Source: Streptomyces decoyicus (GTDB taxonomy: Bacteria > Actinomycetota > Actinomycetes > Streptomycetales > Streptomycetaceae). From it: 64,000 bases of DNA. Under the pieces are notes generated by a model. The model did no database searches, was not told the origin of the DNA, and saw nothing but the letters and a program-made list of their open reading frames with translations. Every line of letters starts with the position of its first letter. Positions within the stretch are counted from its first letter, which is position 1. The stretch lies in assembly GCF_019880305.1 (NCBI RefSeq), contig NZ_CP082301.1, positions 7,812,001 through 7,876,000 on the forward strand, read 5' to 3'. Both the position numbers and the translations under genes were made by a program. Positions 34,623 to 43,438 of the stretch are shown here, in pieces.

Positions 34623-35789
34623 GTGCGTGAGCAGGCATGGCAGAGGTTTCGTTCTTCCGGGCGGCGGCCGGGCGGCCGGCGCAGAGCCGTTCCGGCCGCG
34701 GCCGCGGTGGCCGTGGGCGTGATGACGATGGGTGTCCTGGCGCCGCCCGCGGCGTCCGCTGCCACCGGCCCGGATACCGTCCAGCAGGGCCTGAGCGCGC
34801 TGGTGCGCTCCGATGGCCTGCCCGCTGCGCTGGCGAGCGTCAAGGACCGTGCGGGCCGCACCCGTACCTACACCGCGGGGGTGGGCGACCTGGCCACCGG
34901 CTCGAAGGTGCCGAGGGACGGTCAGGTGCGGATCGGCAGCAACACCAAGGTGTTCACCGCGGTGGTCGTGCTGCAACTGGTCGGTGAAGGGAAGATCGGT
35001 CTCGACGCCACGGTCGACACCTATCTGCCGGGGCTCGTCCGCGGGGAGGGCATCGACGGACGCCGCATCACCGTCCGTCAGCTCCTCCAGCACACCAGCG
35101 GGCTTCCCAACTACACCGCATACCTCGGCGACGACGTCAGGTACTTCGAACCCCGCGACCTCCTCGACATCGCCCTCCAGCACAAGGCCCGCTTCGCCCC
35201 CGGGACGAAATGGGAGTACAGCAACACGAACTACGTGCTGTCCGGCCTGATCATCCAGAAGGTCACCGGCCGGCCCCTCGCCGAGGAGATGCACCGGCGC
35301 GTCATCCAGCGCATCGGGCTGCGCCACACCTACTTCCCCGCCCCCGGTGACATGACCATCCGAGAACCCCATCCCCAGGGCTACTACAGGGATTCAGTGG
35401 GCGCCCCTCTGCGCGACGTCACGGAAATGGACCCTTCCTGGGGCTGGGCGGCAGGCCAGATGATCTCCACCAACTCCGACCTCAACCAGTTCTTCACCGC
35501 GCTCCTGGCCGGCCGCCTCCTCCCTGAGGCCCAGCTCGCCCAGATGCGCACCACCGTCCCCGCTCCGTACTTCGGCTCCGGCGCCCGCTACGGACTGGGT
35601 CTCGTGAGCAAGCCACTGTCGTGCGGCGGTGTCTCCTGGGGCCACGGCGGCAGCCTCCCGGGTTACGAGACGCGGGGCGGTGCCACCGACGACGGCCGCG
35701 CCGCCGACGTCGCGGTGACCATGCAGCCGACCGACGAGGCAGCCATGAAGCGTGTCGAGCGTCTGGTGGACAGGGCCCTGTGCCGCTGA
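34623..35789 (+). CDS. secreted serine hydrolase, class C beta-lactamase/D-Ala-D-Ala carboxypeptidase (S12) family
   Basis: A 388-residue exported protein from GTG 34623, preceded by TTAGGAGTT. Signal peptide to about residue 45 (AVGVMTMGVLAPPAASAA). S12 motifs: SxxK in RIGSNTKVFTAVVV, YxN in WEYSNTNYVLSGLI and HxG in WGHGGSLPGYETR. Such enzymes act on D-Ala-D-Ala peptides or related esters in the envelope. No adjacent regulator suggests antibiotic induction. Confidence 0.92.
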   Translation: MREQAWQRFRSSGRRPGGRRRAVPAAAAVAVGVMTMGVLAPPAASAATGPDTVQQGLSALVRSDGLPAALASVKDRAGRTRTYTAGVGDLATGSKVPRDGQVRIGSNTKVFTAVVVLQLVGEGKIGLDATVDTYLPGLVRGEGIDGRRITVRQLLQHTSGLPNYTAYLGDDVRYFEPRDLLDIALQHKARFAPGTKWEYSNTNYVLSGLIIQKVTGRPLAEEMHRRVIQRIGLRHTYFPAPGDMTIREPHPQGYYRDSVGAPLRDVTEMDPSWGWAAGQMISTNSDLNQFFTALLAGRLLPEAQLAQMRTTVPAPYFGSGARYGLGLVSKPLSCGGVSWGHGGSLPGYETRGGATDDGRAADVAVTMQPTDEAAMKRVERLVDRALCR

Positions 35790-35816
35790 CCGCACCTGCT
35801 CGCCGGGCGGCCCCTA

Positions 35817-36563
35817 TCAGGCTTCCAGGAGCGCACAGAACCGGCGCCCGAAGAGGTAGGCGTCGCCCGGCCAGCGCGCCGAGAGATAGCGGCGGTCCTG
35901 TACGACGAACGCGGCGGAGTCGTCGGTCGCGGTGCCACGCGCGGCCAGGACCCTCGGCCCCCGCTCGAAGCGGGCGCCCGGACCGGCCAGTGCGGCCCTG
36001 ACCTCGTCCTCCACATAGGCCGGATACGTACGGTAGTAGCGTCCGAGCCGCCAGGCCGTGGCCAGATACGCCGACCGCTCCATGTACTTCGGCAGACAGG
36101 TCGTACGCCGGTCCGCCAGCAGGCTGCGGCCGGTGGACGCCTCCCGTGCCCGCGCCGCCACCAGCACGCCGTGGCAGATCGCTCCGACCGGCCGGTCCAG
36201 CGCCCAGAACCCGGCGACCTGCTGCCGCAGCACCTCCGAGCCCAGGTACTGCCGCATTCCGGGAGCATGTCCGCCCGGCAGAATCAGCCCGTCGTACTCC
36301 TCCGGAACCAGCTCCGCCCAGCTGACGGTCGCGGTGAACTCCTCGCTGCGGGTGAGCTCTCGGTAGAAGCGCCTGGGCTCCTCCTCGGCGCCGAGCCGGC
36401 CGAAGAGGACACCGGTCAGCAGCCGCGGGTCGCATGCGGGCCGGGTGCCGGCCCGTTCGGTGGCGAAGACGACCTGGTGGCCGGCGTCGGTGAGCAGCCG
36501 CCAGGGCACCGCCACCTCGGTGACATCGAAATCGCGGTCGGGGACCGGCATCAGCACGCGCAC
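35817..36563 (-). CDS. DJ-1/PfpI-family protein
   Basis: A 248-residue class I glutamine-amidotransferase-like protein. GTG 36563 gives the conserved start RVLMPVPDRDFDVTEVAVPW. The nucleophile-elbow Cys is in PVGAICHGVLVAAR, with the Glu-equivalent region near FATERAG and LILPGGHAPGMRQYLGS. Family members include glyoxalase III-like and protease-like proteins. No partner is evident; the neighbours are exported proteins. Confidence 0.85.
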   Translation of the reverse strand: MRVLMPVPDRDFDVTEVAVPWRLLTDAGHQVVFATERAGTRPACDPRLLTGVLFGRLGAEEEPRRFYRELTRSEEFTATVSWAELVPEEYDGLILPGGHAPGMRQYLGSEVLRQQVAGFWALDRPVGAICHGVLVAARAREASTGRSLLADRRTTCLPKYMERSAYLATAWRLGRYYRTYPAYVEDEVRAALAGPGARFERGPRVLAARGTATDDSAAFVVQDRRYLSARWPGDAYLFGRRFCALLEA

Positions 36564-36717
36564 CGGAACATCATCGCAGGCGGGTGTTTCCTTTCGGTAT
36601 CCGCTTTGGCATCCGTGGACAACTTTCAACTCGCCTTGAACGAGGGCGGGTTCACTCGGCGTACTGCCCGGCAACCATGCCTGAGCCCAGGGTCCAGGCC
36701 GATGATTGGAGTGCGAG

Positions 36718-37407
36718 ATGTCCCGGAAGAAGAGAGTCGGCCGGCGTCAGAAGATCATCATCTGTGTCAGTGCCGGCGCGCTGGTCGGCGGTATCGCCAT
36801 CGCCACCGCGGGTACCAGCCAGGCCTCCGTGGCGTGCGACGGACTGGCCACCGCCCTGAGCAACAACGAGAAGTTCATCGCCGACCAGCAGGCCAACCCG
36901 GATGCCCAGTCAGAGGCCCGGATCGCCAACCGCCAAGCCGTGATCAAGGAGATCCAGAACAAGCAGAAAGCCGCCGGCTGCTCCGGCGGGGAAGGCGGGG
37001 GCGCCGCCGCGGGCGCTCCACCGGCGGCGAACGAGCCGCCCGCCTCCGGCGCCCCGTCAGGGTCGGCGGAGCCGCCCGCATCGGACGACCCGCCCGCGTC
37101 CGATGACTCCTCCGCCTCCGCGGCCCCGCCCGCAGGGGACAACCCGCCCGCCGCCGACGGGGAGGTGGTCTGCGCCGGCTCGACGGTGACCCTCTCCGGA
37201 GAGGGCGGGGCCCCCGCGGCATCCAGCAGCGAGTTCCCCACCGGGACCAAACTGAAGGTGACCAACCTGGACAACAACAAGTCGACGACCGTCTCCGTGA
37301 CCTCGACGTCGGGCAGCTGCGCACTGCTCAACAACGCGGCATTCGAACAGGTGCGTGAGGCAGGGAAGTTCCTGATCCGCAACGCCCGGATCGAGCGCGT
37401 GGGGTAG
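36718..37407 (+). CDS. exported protein with RlpA-like double-psi beta-barrel segment
   Basis: A 229-residue secreted protein. A twin-basic start (RKKRVGRRQK) and hydrophobic core (IIICVSAGALVGGIAIATAG) form a signal peptide. Residues 40-90 are a charged helical segment, 95-150 a Pro/Ala/Ser/Asp linker with repeated PPASDD units. The last 80 residues (EFPTGTKLKVTNLDNNKSTT, then AAFEQVREAGKFLIRNARIE) look like the RlpA/expansin double-psi barrel, though the GPF...D motif is missing. It may bind peptidoglycan or fold as a non-catalytic barrel. ATG 36718 chosen by GGAG spacing. Confidence 0.7.
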   Translation: MSRKKRVGRRQKIIICVSAGALVGGIAIATAGTSQASVACDGLATALSNNEKFIADQQANPDAQSEARIANRQAVIKEIQNKQKAAGCSGGEGGGAAAGAPPAANEPPASGAPSGSAEPPASDDPPASDDSSASAAPPAGDNPPAADGEVVCAGSTVTLSGEGGAPAASSSEFPTGTKLKVTNLDNNKSTTVSVTSTSGSCALLNNAAFEQVREAGKFLIRNARIERVG

Positions 37408-37416
37408 CCCCGGTCC

Positions 37417-37457
37417 GGTGGCCGGCAGCGGTGCCGCCTCCTCCGCTGCCGGCCACC
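37417..37457 (+). terminator. terminator after exported barrel protein
   Basis: GGTGGCCGGCAGCGG (37417-37431) pairs perfectly with CCGCTGCCGGCCACC (37443-37457), followed by CTTGTCT. Confidence 0.75.
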
Positions 37458-37614
37458 CTTGTCTCCGGGGTGGCAGCCGCAGGCCGTACGGGCGACCTCA
37501 CGGCGTGGCCGCTTGCCCGCCGGGGCCCGGCGAGGTGGCCTGGGGCCACCGGGCGCCGCGCGTCCTTGTCAGGCTCCCGCATGCGACCCCACCGAGTGTT
37601 CCCAGGAGACATCG

Positions 37615-38049
37615 ATGCCCGTGAGCCGTCGACGCCGATCCACCCCTGCCACCGTGACCATGACCGTGAGCGTGCTTGCCGCCCTGTCGGGGGTCCTGCT
37701 CGGCACCCTCTCCGTCGGCCCGTCCCACGCCGACGAGCCGCCGTCCGCCGATCAGGGCCTGCTCCTCACGGTGTCCGGGACCGGCAACACCTGGAGCCGC
37801 GGGGTGCGGCTCAGCTGCCCGGACATCCACGGCAGACATCCGCACGCCGGTGCCGCCTGCAACGCGCTGGCCTGGGCCCGCGGGGACCTGGACGCCCTGC
37901 CCGGCGAGCCGCGTACCTGCACCAGGGAGTTCGACCCGGTCACCGCGACCGCGACCGGCACCTATCGCGGTGCCCAGGTGAACTGGCACAAGGAGTTCCC
38001 CAACGCCTGCTCGATGGACTCCGCGACCGGGCCGCTCTTCCGCTTCTGA
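37615..38049 (+). CDS. subtilisin-inhibitor-like (SSI) protein, predicted P1 Arg
   Basis: A 144-residue secreted protease inhibitor. The signal peptide ends around SHADEPP. The SSI landmarks are the first disulfide region VRLSCPDIHGRHPHAGAAC, ARGDLDALPGEP, the reactive-site loop TCTREFDPVTAT and the closing FPNACSMDSATGPLFRF. Aligned with S. albogriseolus SSI (CPMVYDPV), the P1 position is Arg and P1' Glu, so trypsin-like proteases or a Tap/SAM-P-type partner are expected rather than subtilisin preference. AGGAG precedes the ATG at 37615. Confidence 0.92.
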   Translation: MPVSRRRRSTPATVTMTVSVLAALSGVLLGTLSVGPSHADEPPSADQGLLLTVSGTGNTWSRGVRLSCPDIHGRHPHAGAACNALAWARGDLDALPGEPRTCTREFDPVTATATGTYRGAQVNWHKEFPNACSMDSATGPLFRF

Positions 38050-38094
38050 GGCACCGCGTTCCGAGGCCCCGGCACCGCCGCCGCACCGGAACTC

Positions 38095-38253
38095 TCAGAC
38101 CGGCCGCGCCGCCACCACGCCGATCGTCACCAGCGCCAGCACCACCCAGGAGAACCAGAGCCAGCCATTGGCGCCCATCGCCACGGTGTAGGCGGTCGCC
38201 ACCACCAGTCCGCCCACCGTGCACACGGCCATCGTCCTAGCAGATCCGGGCAT
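38095..38253 (-). CDS. small two-helix membrane protein
   Basis: A 52-residue protein with two hydrophobic stretches (MAVCTVGGLVVATAYTVAMG and WLWFSWVVLALVTIGVVAA). GAGGAGG lies at good spacing ahead of ATG 38253, which argues for a real gene despite its size. Family and function unknown. It lies 105 bp downstream of ctaG on the same strand. Confidence 0.65.
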   Translation of the reverse strand: MPGSARTMAVCTVGGLVVATAYTVAMGANGWLWFSWVVLALVTIGVVAARPV

Positions 38254-38358
38254 ACCCGCAACCTCCTCACGGCGGCCCGGAACACCAACGCCACGGGCCG
38301 CGGCCATGGGACCATCGTCCCCGGCCGCGGCCCGTACCGCCAGAGTCGCGACGCGCCG

Positions 38359-39318
38359 TCACTGCCCCCGTGCGTTGAGCGAGGCGAGATAGGCGTTGTA
38401 GTCGGCCAGATCCCTGTCGCCGTTGCGGTCGGCGGCCCGGTCCGCGCGCTGCGACTGACGCTCCTCGGACTTGTACCACTGGAAGACCAGGGCGATCAGC
38501 ACCACTACGGACGGGATCTCGCTGAAGGCCCAGGCGATGCCCCCGGCGGCCGACTGGTCGGCCAGCGCCTCGATCCCGAGCGAGGCCGGCGGGTGCACGA
38601 AGGTGGTGACCATCGGCTCCGAGGCCATCATCAGCGCGATACCGAAGAAGGCGTGGAACGGCATCCCTGCGAACAGCTCCAGCATCCGCATCACATAGCC
38701 CGGCCGGTGCGGGCCCGGGTCGACGCCCATGATCGGCCAGAAGAACACCAGGCCGACCGCGAGGAAGTGCACCATCATCCCGATGTGCCCGGCCCGGGAC
38801 TCCATCAGGAAGTCGAACAGCGGTGAGAAGTAGAGCGCGTAGAGGCTCGCGATGAACAGCGGGATGGTGAACGCCGGATGCGTGATGATCCGCATGTAGC
38901 GGCTGTGCAGCAGCGCCACCAGCAGTTCACGCGGTCCCTTGCGGCCGCGCCCGGCAGCCGGCAGCGCGCGCAGCGCCAGCGTCACCGGTGCCCCGAGCAG
39001 CAGCAGGATCGGCGAGAGCATGCTGATGACCATGTGCTGGACCATGTGCACACTGAACATCGCCATGCCGTAGTCGTTGAGCGCCGTGCACATCACCAGT
39101 GCCACCGACAGCACGCCCACGGCCCAGGCGACGGTCCGGCCCACCGGCCAGGCATCACCCCGCCGTCGCAGCCGGACCACCGCCCAGCCGTACAGCCCCA
39201 GCCCCAGCAGGCAGCCGACGAGGAAGAACGGATCACCACCGAACTCCAGGCCTCGCGCGAGCGTGAACGGCGGCAGATCCATGTTCATGCCGTCCATGCC
39301 GTGCCCGCTGTGATCCAT
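38359..39318 (-). CDS. ctaG: cytochrome c oxidase assembly factor CtaG (caa3-type)
   Basis: A 319-residue membrane protein with seven or so helices. The His/Met-rich N-terminus (DHSGHGMDGMNMDLPP) and the FSVHMVQHMVISMLSP, GMMVHFLAVGLVFF and GMPFHAFFGIALM helices carry conserved His typical of CtaG, which delivers copper to the Cu(A)/Cu(B) sites of cytochrome oxidase. AGGAGCGAGCGG precedes ATG 39318. The C-terminal 35 residues are hydrophilic. A strong terminator separates it from pfkA. Confidence 0.92.
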   Translation of the reverse strand: MDHSGHGMDGMNMDLPPFTLARGLEFGGDPFFLVGCLLGLGLYGWAVVRLRRRGDAWPVGRTVAWAVGVLSVALVMCTALNDYGMAMFSVHMVQHMVISMLSPILLLLGAPVTLALRALPAAGRGRKGPRELLVALLHSRYMRIITHPAFTIPLFIASLYALYFSPLFDFLMESRAGHIGMMVHFLAVGLVFFWPIMGVDPGPHRPGYVMRMLELFAGMPFHAFFGIALMMASEPMVTTFVHPPASLGIEALADQSAAGGIAWAFSEIPSVVVLIALVFQWYKSEERQSQRADRAADRNGDRDLADYNAYLASLNARGQ

Positions 39319-39362
39319 CCGCTCGCTCCTGATTCGTACCAATGCTCCGGCGACAAGACTAG

Positions 39363-39398
39363 AACCGCCCCCGGCCGAGAGAGCGGCCGGGGGCGGTT
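39363..39398 (-). terminator. strong terminator between pfkA and ctaG
   Basis: A perfect 15-bp stem, AACCGCCCCCGGCCG with CGGCCGGGGGCGGTT, and loop AGAGAG, directly downstream of pfkA on the minus strand. Confidence 0.85.
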
Positions 39399-39434
39399 CG
39401 TGGCGCGCGGACCATCACGCCGCGGGCGGCGAGG

Positions 39435-40460
39435 TCACAGCACGCACTCGGCCTCGGCGTAGCGCTCCACGGGCACCGTCTTGAGCGTCTCGACGGCCTC
39501 GGCCAGTGGCACCAGCGTGATGTCCGTGCCGCGCAGCGCCGTCATCATCCCGAAGTCGCCGCGGTGCGCGGCCTCGACGGCGTGCCAGCCGAAGCGGGTG
39601 GCGAGCACGCGGTCGTAGGCGGTCGGGGTGCCGCCGCGCTGGACGTGCCCGAGGATGACCGGACGGGCCTCCTTGCCGAGGCGGTTCTCCAGCTCCACGG
39701 AGAGCTGCCGGGCGACGCCGGCGAACCGCTCATGGCCGTACATGTCCTTGCCGCCGATGTCGAAGGACATGGTGCCCTCGCGCGGCTTGGCGCCCTCGGC
39801 GACGACCACGATGGCGAACTTCTTGCCGGCCTCGAAGCGCTCGGAGACCCGTGCGGTGAGCTCGTCGATGTCGAAGGGCCGCTCCGGCACCACGATCGCG
39901 TGCGCACCGGCCGCCATGCCCGAGTGCAGCGCGATCCAGCCGGTGTGCCGCCCCATCACCTCGACGATCATCACTCGCTGGTGGGACTCGGCGGTGGTCT
40001 TGAGCCGGTCCAGCGCCTCGGTGGCCACACCCACCGCGGTGTCGAAGCCGAACGTGACATCCGTGACGGCGATGTCGTTGTCGATGGTCTTCGGTACGCC
40101 GACGATCGGCAGCCCGGCGTCCGACAGCAGCCGCGCCGCCTTCAGCGTGCCCTCGCCGCCGATCGGGATGATCGCGTCCAGGCCCAGCTCGGCGACATGG
40201 CCGCGGGCCCGCTCGACGCCGTCCCGCAGATGCGCGGGCTGCACCCGCGAGGACCCGAGGATGGTGCCGCCGCGCGCCAGGATGCCGCCGACGGCGTCGA
40301 GGTCGAGCTTGCGGTAATCGCACTCCAGCAGGCCCTTCCAGCCATCACGGAAGCCGATCACCTCATCGCCGTGATCGGCGGTGGCACGGTGGACGACGGA
40401 GCGGATGACGGCGTTCAGACCGGGGCAGTCTCCGCCGGAGGTGAGTACACCAATACGCAT
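39435..40460 (-). CDS. pfkA: 6-phosphofructokinase
   Basis: A 341-residue glycolytic kinase, fructose-6-phosphate to fructose-1,6-bisphosphate. MRIGVLTSGGDCPGLNAVIR, PIGGEGTLKAARLL, the catalytic PKTIDNDIAVTD and MGRHTGWIALHSG are present. The phosphoryl-donor positions read Gly (GGEGT) with Lys (PKTIDND), the mixed pattern of actinobacterial group III enzymes, of which the Streptomyces ones characterised use ATP. ATG 40460 is the conserved start. Confidence 0.95.
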   Translation of the reverse strand: MRIGVLTSGGDCPGLNAVIRSVVHRATADHGDEVIGFRDGWKGLLECDYRKLDLDAVGGILARGGTILGSSRVQPAHLRDGVERARGHVAELGLDAIIPIGGEGTLKAARLLSDAGLPIVGVPKTIDNDIAVTDVTFGFDTAVGVATEALDRLKTTAESHQRVMIVEVMGRHTGWIALHSGMAAGAHAIVVPERPFDIDELTARVSERFEAGKKFAIVVVAEGAKPREGTMSFDIGGKDMYGHERFAGVARQLSVELENRLGKEARPVILGHVQRGGTPTAYDRVLATRFGWHAVEAAHRGDFGMMTALRGTDITLVPLAEAVETLKTVPVERYAEAECVL

Positions 40461-40554
40461 TGCTCGAAAAACCCTCTGCAACTCAACCGGGGGCCCGGAC
40501 CCCGTCGTCCGGTTGGATTCCGCTCACCCTACAAGCGCGGGGCCGCCGGGCACA

Positions 40555-40586
40555 CGTACGCCCGCAGTGCGGACTGCGGGCGTACG
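40555..40586 (-). terminator. strong terminator downstream of gatD
   Basis: A perfect 14-bp stem, CGTACGCCCGCAGT with ACTGCGGGCGTACG, and a GCGG loop, between gatD and pfkA. Confidence 0.8.
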
Positions 40587-40650
40587 AAAAGGGTTGAATT
40601 CCGGCGGATGACGTATATCGACGAACCGCCTGAACCGGGAGGAAGCGGTA

Positions 40651-41379
40651 TCAAGCAGGCTGGGTCGCTGCGGCGATCCGCTCCTGCCGCAACGCCTCGT
40701 ACCAGCGGTCCTCGACCGGAGGCAGCGCATTGACATCCAGCGCCAGCTTGATCAGCAGATCGGCGATGTGCGGATTGCGCGCCATCACCGGCCCGTGCAT
40801 GTACGTACCGAAGACGGTGTCGTTCCACGCGCCCTCGTAGCCGTCCCCGACGCCGTTGCCCTTGCCGAACCGCACCTTGGCGAACGGCCGGGCGGTTTCG
40901 CCCAGATGCGTCACGCCCTGGTGGTTCTCGAAGCCGGTCAGCGGCGGCAGCCCCAACTGCGGGTCGATATCGGCGAGTACGTCGCCGACGCAGCGCTCGG
41001 CCTCGCCGCGGGTGCTGACCACGTCCAGCAGCCCCAGGCCCTCCTGGCGCTCCCCGAGGTCATTGATGAACTCGTGCCCCAGGATCTGATAGCCGGCGCA
41101 CACCGAGAAGACGATCGCGCCGTTGGCGACCGCACGGCTCAGCCCGCCGTCGCGGATCAGCCGCTCCGAGGCCAGCCGCTGCGGCCGGTCCTCGCCGCCG
41201 CCGATCAGGTAGATGTCACCGGAGGTGGGGATCTGCTGGTCGGACCGTACGTCCAGGCGCTGGACGTCCAGACCGCGCTGGCGCGCCCGCCGCTCCACCA
41301 CCAGGGCGTTCCCCTGGTCGCCGTACGTGCTCAGCAGGTCCGGGTAGATCCACACCAGGCGCAGGCTGTTGTCACTCAT
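40651..41379 (-). CDS. gatD: lipid II isoglutaminyl synthase, glutaminase subunit GatD
   Basis: A 242-residue class I glutamine amidotransferase. The nucleophile is in IVFSVCAGYQILGHEFIND and the His in GTYMHGPVMARNP; SGDIYLIGGGEDRPQRLASE is typical of GatD. With MurT it amidates the alpha-carboxyl of D-Glu in lipid II. It follows murT after 38 bp in a two-gene operon. Older annotations call it cobyric acid synthase-like. Confidence 0.94.
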   Translation of the reverse strand: MSDNSLRLVWIYPDLLSTYGDQGNALVVERRARQRGLDVQRLDVRSDQQIPTSGDIYLIGGGEDRPQRLASERLIRDGGLSRAVANGAIVFSVCAGYQILGHEFINDLGERQEGLGLLDVVSTRGEAERCVGDVLADIDPQLGLPPLTGFENHQGVTHLGETARPFAKVRFGKGNGVGDGYEGAWNDTVFGTYMHGPVMARNPHIADLLIKLALDVNALPPVEDRWYEALRQERIAAATQPA

Positions 41380-41417
41380 GCTCGCTCGTCCTTGTCCGTA
41401 GCGTCGGTGGACCACAC

Positions 41418-42656
41418 TCAGTTGCCCACGCGCCGGCGCAGGTCCTGGAAGGCCGTGTAGTTGGCGATGACCTCGATCCGGCCGGGCGGCGCCATGCCCA
41501 CCGCCTCGTCGAGGCTCTCGCAGACATGGAAGTCGAGTCCCGCGACCTCCAGGCGCACCGCCAGGTCCAGCTTGCGGTCGCCGAGCACGAAGATCGGGTG
41601 CCCGGCCAGCCGGGTGTAGTCGACGTCCCACAGCCAGGAGGTGTCCGTGCCGTCCGCGCCGCGCGCGTTCACCGACATGATCACCGGGGTCGGCGGCGGG
41701 TCGATCAGCGAGAACGTCTCCAGCCAGCCGGCCGGGTTCTTCGCCAGCAGCAGCCGCAGCTCCCGCTCCATGAACGTGACCACGTCGTAGCGGCCGGCCA
41801 CTGCCTGCACCGAGTACATCCGCTCCAGGGCCACCTGCGGCGGCACCCCGAACGCGGCGGCGACCGCGGCGGACGTGGTGGCGTTCGCCTTGTTGGCGCG
41901 CCCCGGCAGCTGGAGCTTGATCGGCCACGCGCTGCCGTGCGGGTCGAGCACATGGTCGCCGGAGAGCGCCCAGCTCGGCGTGGGGCGACGGAAGCCGCAC
42001 TCGCCGCAGAACCAGTCGTCGCTCGGCCGCTGCATCACGCCACCGCACGAGGGGCAGGACCAGGCGTCGTCCTTCCACTCCTGCCCGGCCGCGACCCACA
42101 CCACATTCGCGGACGACGAGGCCGCCCACACGATCAGCGGGTCGTCCGCGTTGGCGATGATCAGGGCCTTGGAACCGGCCAGGCCCTCGCGCCAGTGCTC
42201 GGCCAGCATCCGGGTCTCCGCGGCGCGGTCGAGCTGGTCGCGCGAGAGGTTCAACAGCGCTATGGCCTTGGGCGTCACATCGCGTGCCACGCCGGAAAGG
42301 TACTTCTCGTCCACCTCGATGACGCCGTAGCGGGCGTCCGATCCACCGGCCAGCGCGGACGTGATGCCCGCCGGCATGTTGGCGCCGAGCGCGTTGGAGA
42401 CCACCGGACCGCTGGCCCGCAGCGCCTCTGCGATCAGCCGCGTCGTGGTCGTCTTGCCGTTGGTCGCCGACACCAGGATGACGTCCAAGTGCCGGGCCAG
42501 CCGCGCCAGCAGGTCGGGGTCGAGTTTGAGCGCCACCCGGCCACCGATCACCGATCCGCTGCCGCGGCCCGCCGCGCGCGACACCGCCGCCGCGGCCTTG
42601 CCCGCCGTCACGGCCAGCTTGGCCCGCGGCGACAGCGGCTCCGTGTTGCCTGCCAT
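41418..42656 (-). CDS. murT: lipid II isoglutaminyl synthase, ATP-binding subunit MurT
   Basis: A 412-residue Mur-ligase-type protein. The P-loop VSATNGKTTTTRLIAEALR, the middle-domain LNLSRDQLDR and the inserted Cys4 zinc ribbon (CPSCGGVMQRP, FCGECGFRRP) distinguish MurT from MurE/F. The C-terminal DUF1727 domain contains SVNARGADGTDTSWLWDVDY. It activates lipid II with ATP and receives ammonia from GatD. ATG 42656 is taken as the start; an in-frame start at 42677 adds seven atypical residues. Confidence 0.94.
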   Translation of the reverse strand: MAGNTEPLSPRAKLAVTAGKAAAAVSRAAGRGSGSVIGGRVALKLDPDLLARLARHLDVILVSATNGKTTTTRLIAEALRASGPVVSNALGANMPAGITSALAGGSDARYGVIEVDEKYLSGVARDVTPKAIALLNLSRDQLDRAAETRMLAEHWREGLAGSKALIIANADDPLIVWAASSSANVVWVAAGQEWKDDAWSCPSCGGVMQRPSDDWFCGECGFRRPTPSWALSGDHVLDPHGSAWPIKLQLPGRANKANATTSAAVAAAFGVPPQVALERMYSVQAVAGRYDVVTFMERELRLLLAKNPAGWLETFSLIDPPPTPVIMSVNARGADGTDTSWLWDVDYTRLAGHPIFVLGDRKLDLAVRLEVAGLDFHVCESLDEAVGMAPPGRIEVIANYTAFQDLRRRVGN

Positions 42657-42841
42657 CGTCTTTGATCCTCCTTGCATCCGGCGCCCGCCTGCCCTGAGGC
42701 TGCCGGTGGAACGCTTCCTCCGCAGCCGATGACCGGCCGAGGCTTCGGTCGGGGATCAGCCTATCGAGATCCGGCCCCGGGCCCGAACCCCGCCACCCGT
42801 CCGGCGACATCCCGGGCGCGCCGGACCGTACCCTTGCCCTC

Positions 42842-43402
42842 ATGTCTCCCCGCACCATCCCCGGCAGTTCCGGCCGCCCCCGCCCGCTGCGCCTGCTCGG
42901 CGATCCGGCCCTGACCGGGCCCTGTCAGGAGGTCACCGCCTTCGACGGTGAGCTGGCCCGGCTGGTCGAGGACATGTACGCGACGATGTACGCCGCGGAC
43001 GGTGTGGGCCTTGCCGCCAATCAGATCGGCGTCCCGCTGCGGGTGTTCGTCTACGACTGCCCCGACGACGAGGACCGCCGTCATCTCGGGCATCTCGTCA
43101 ACCCCCGGCTCGTCGAGGTCGACGGCCCGGTCGTCCGCGGTCCCGAGGGCTGTCTCTCGGTTCCCGGCATCGAGGCCGGCACCCCGCGCCACGACCACAC
43201 CGTCGTGACCGGGTTCAGCGTCACCGGCGAGCCCAGGACGGTGACCGGCACCGGCTTCTTCGCCCGCTGCCTCCAGCACGAGTGCGACCACCTCGACGGC
43301 GGGCTGTACGTCGACCGCCTCACCGGGCTGCGCCGCCGCCGGGCGCTGCGCGCCGCGGCCAAGGCCCCGTGGGCGGCGACGGCGGGGGCGTCCGGCCGCT
43401 GA
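42842..43402 (+). CDS. def: peptide deformylase
   Basis: A 186-residue metallo-hydrolase removing the N-formyl group from nascent proteins. All three motifs are intact: GVGLAANQIGVPLR, EGCLSVPGI and the metal-binding HECDHLDGGLY. It stands alone, divergent from murT and convergent with a TetR gene. Streptomyces usually have several copies; which paralogue this is cannot be said. Confidence 0.95.
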   Translation: MSPRTIPGSSGRPRPLRLLGDPALTGPCQEVTAFDGELARLVEDMYATMYAADGVGLAANQIGVPLRVFVYDCPDDEDRRHLGHLVNPRLVEVDGPVVRGPEGCLSVPGIEAGTPRHDHTVVTGFSVTGEPRTVTGTGFFARCLQHECDHLDGGLYVDRLTGLRRRRALRAAAKAPWAATAGASGR

Positions 43403-43438
43403 GCGGGCGGCGCCTCCCGCCGCATCATGGTCCGCGGC

